From the NCBI GenBank assembly GCA_963580285.1, contig OY757010.1, positions 60,782,406 to 60,846,405 of the forward strand: DNA of 64,000 bases. Reading direction: 5' to 3'. The stretch's first letter is position 1; every line of letters begins with the position of its first letter. This stretch comes from Lucinisca nassula. Taxonomy: Eukaryota; Mollusca; Bivalvia; Lucinida; Lucinidae. The notes below the pieces were generated by a model, which saw only the letters and a list, made by a program, of their open reading frames with translations, made no database searches and had not been told where the DNA came from. Of this stretch, positions 62,658 to 64,000 are shown in pieces. Made by a program: the position numbers and the translations under genes.

Positions 62658-62770
62658 AACAAGTGGAGAATGTAAGAAATGTATATACAACACAGCTGGG
62701 TTTAACTGTGATAAATGTCTACCCAGTTACTATGGAGACCCATTGGCCCTGCCAAAAGGAGATTGTCAAG
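62658..62770 (+). CDS. LAMC1: Laminin gamma exon: rest of LE8
   Basis: The 113 nt exon after ttttccag reads [20 protein letters not shown], then [10 protein letters not shown] and KGDCQ, and ends CAAG|gtaaaa. It completes the eight-cysteine LE8 repeat begun in the preceding exon; CIYNTAG is a strongly conserved gamma-1 stretch next to the nidogen loop. It is the last laminin exon I can find; the remaining ~1.2 kb of window shows no further LE sequence, so the next exon should lie to the right. A longer open frame in another phase over the same bases is a shadow. Confidence 0.94.
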
Positions 62771-63238
62771 GTAAAATATTATAACTATGAGCCATCACAA
62801 AAAAGAAGAAATAAAAACTACAAAACTTGTATAAAGAGTCAAGTCGCAGATCAGACTGTGCATTTGCACAGTCTGATCAGTCTTTGCTGCCCACACATTC
62901 ACACAGTCTGGTCACTCTTCGATACCCACACGAGCCAATGGCAATGACAAAAATGCGCCAAAACTCCATATAATCCTTCAAATGGGACAGTTAAACCAAC
63001 ATGGTGGCTAGTTCAGAATGTTGTTAACAATAACATCAGTGCCGTAGTGATGTTCTGATGCCATCATACAATTTTAAAAGGCTATATTCAGAGCAACAGC
63101 GTTACAGCGCTCAACATAACATTAACAGACCAAGGCACCTCTTGTGATATCAAATGCTCAAAACCCATGTTCCAACAGCACACAAATTTCATATGCTGAA
63201 ATGGTGTTCTAGGGGAATGGATATGCCTTCAAGGAAAT
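62771..63238. other. Laminin intron, mostly unassigned
   Basis: Small hairpin cassette CGCAGATCAGACTGTGCATT TGCACAGTCTGATCAG at 62846-62882; otherwise nothing. Confidence 0.45.
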
Positions 63239-63478
63239 AAAATGGGTCTCTGTGGCTAAATAGTTAACAGCGCTGAGTCTTAGGTTTTGGGTCTCCATGG
63301 CTGTGAGTTCAAACCTCGCTCAGGTCACATGTAGGATGCTAAGCTTATTAACAGAAGGTCAGATGCTTTTTCCCCTGGGTACTCCAGGTTTTGTCTACCT
63401 CTGATTAGCAATTGGCTTAACATAAGTGAAGTAATATTGAAAGGGCCATAAATTGAGTTGCTGCTTTTGTCTATAGTT
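63239..63478 (+). mobile_element. S4 SINE, plus strand, diverged
   Basis: GGGTCTCTGTGGCTAAATAG, GTGAGTTCAAACCTCGCTCA, GGGTACTCCAGGTTTTGTC, tail TTGAAAGGGCCATAAATTGA. Confidence 0.72.
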
Positions 63479-63489
63479 AGAATACACCT

Positions 63490-63710
63490 GGGCCCAGTTG
63501 TTCAGAGATGACGAAGTTGTTAGTTAATCTTAAGCAAAATCTTCAGCCATTCATGTTGGCACAAAAATCATTTTTGCTGAGAAAAAAGTGAGTAGCTTTT
63601 GCATTTCCAAAAGCTACCCACATTTTACTCAGCAAAAACACTGTTTTAGATATACTTTCTAGAATACTTAGTTTTTATCCACTAACAAGTACTTTGAACA
63701 GCTGAGCTCT
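63490..63710. mobile_element. M8 MITE, diverged
   Basis: GGGCCCAGTTGTTCAGAGAT to ACTTTGAACAGCTGAGCTC; hairpin GTGAGTAGCTTTTGCA. Confidence 0.7.
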
Positions 63711-63814
63711 GAACATTTTTTCCCTGTTTTCAAAAGCATCCAACTGTTGAAACTGTGAAATAAATTTTTCTAGTTTACTAATTTTTAGGAATATAAAATT
63801 AATGAAGCTGCTTT

Positions 63815-63968
63815 TTAACCCTTATCCTGCTGAATAAATTTATTTAGGCACCAATCAGATTTCTTGTTGAATTCACAAATTGCATGACAAATAATGTACA
63901 TCCTGATCAGATCTGGATCTACACTGTTTGCAAAGGTGGGGTTTTTCATGTTCAGCAGGATAATGGTT
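63815..63968. mobile_element. PB1 MITE, shortened cassette
   Basis: TTAACCCTTATCCTGCTGAA to GTTCAGCAGGATAATGGTTA; the cassette has lost its GGCTTCT centre. Confidence 0.78.
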
Positions 63969-64000
63969 ATGAAATGTATTCACCATAGGAGTAATAGTTT

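Larger units (their letters stand above)
3753..62770 (+). other. LAMC1: Laminin gamma-1-type gene, 11 internal exons, partial at both ends
   Basis: Eleven exons on the + strand join by GT-AG introns into one open frame of 2238 nt with no stop. Exon ends and starts complete each other's split codons at every junction (for example AG+G and AG+A both restore Arg). The domain order is the last two thirds of LN, LE1-LE4, LE5 split by a laminin IV (L4) domain, then LE6-LE8. An L4 domain interrupting an LE module and a nidogen-binding-like NIDPNSV are gamma-1 features. Intron lengths are about 27.2, 2.5, 1.5, 4.6, 2.6, 2.4, 5.0, 1.0, 5.0 and 5.0 kb, mostly repeats. Missing: signal peptide and first part of LN to the left, later LE repeats and coiled coil to the right. 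Orthology to LAMC1 is inferred from recalled family sequence, not from a search. Confidence 0.93.

Overview
This is a 64 kb piece of an animal nuclear genome. It is AT-rich and intron-rich, about 3.5% of it is recognisably coding, and it is packed with short repeats. The one gene I can support is a laminin gamma chain (gamma-1 type) on the + strand. Eleven exons between 3753 and 62770 join with GT-AG introns into a single open frame of 2238 nt (about 746 codons). The gene enters from the left (signal peptide and start of the LN domain are missing) and leaves to the right (remaining LE repeats and coiled coil are missing). The repeat content suggests a mollusc, most likely a bivalve: tRNA-derived SINEs with an ACGTTAAAC tail, and short elements that start with a hairpin plus a GTCY microsatellite. 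That taxon call rests on recalled familiarity and has not been checked.

Layout of the gene: exon 3753-4054 (LN domain) is followed by a 27.2 kb intron, then exon 31294-31424 (end of LN), 33879-34045 (LE1), 35525-35831 (LE2-LE3), 40447-40554 and 43124-43260 (LE4, start of LE5), 45709-45834, 50876-51178 and 52149-52376 (laminin IV/L4 domain, end of LE5, start of LE6), 57333-57648 (LE6-LE7, start of LE8 with a nidogen-binding-like NIDPNSV) and 62658-62770 (rest of LE8). The product is a basement-membrane protein: LN polymerises, LE rods form the short arm, and LE8 would bind nidogen.

Almost everything else is mobile DNA, often nested. I use working names. S1 is a SINE with a tRNA-like head; S2 is a ~300 bp SINE with a GC-rich non-tRNA head but the same middle and tail; S3 and S4 are further tRNA-headed SINEs. 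PB1-PB4 are TTAA-flanked MITEs starting TTAACC (piggyBac-like ends). M6, M7, M8, M10, M14 and M15 are other inverted-repeat or foldback MITEs. HINE-like elements have a head hairpin, GTCY microsatellite, 133-180 bp internal tandem repeats, a subterminal inverted repeat, a tail hairpin and a CTTGTT or CTAGTT end. Larger insertions are an 8.36 kb GGCC-ended element with a TAA duplication (6095-14457) and a 1.88 kb foldback element with a 10 bp duplication (24320-26198).

The most notable patterns are: (1) a hairpin cassette of about 65 bp with conserved outer arms and a changing but still palindromic centre, present more than 30 times and in several otherwise different MITE families; (2) a set of HINE-like elements whose ends can be fixed by comparison with empty sites in the same window; (3) repeats that begin 7-22 nt after the 5' splice site in six of the eleven laminin exons.
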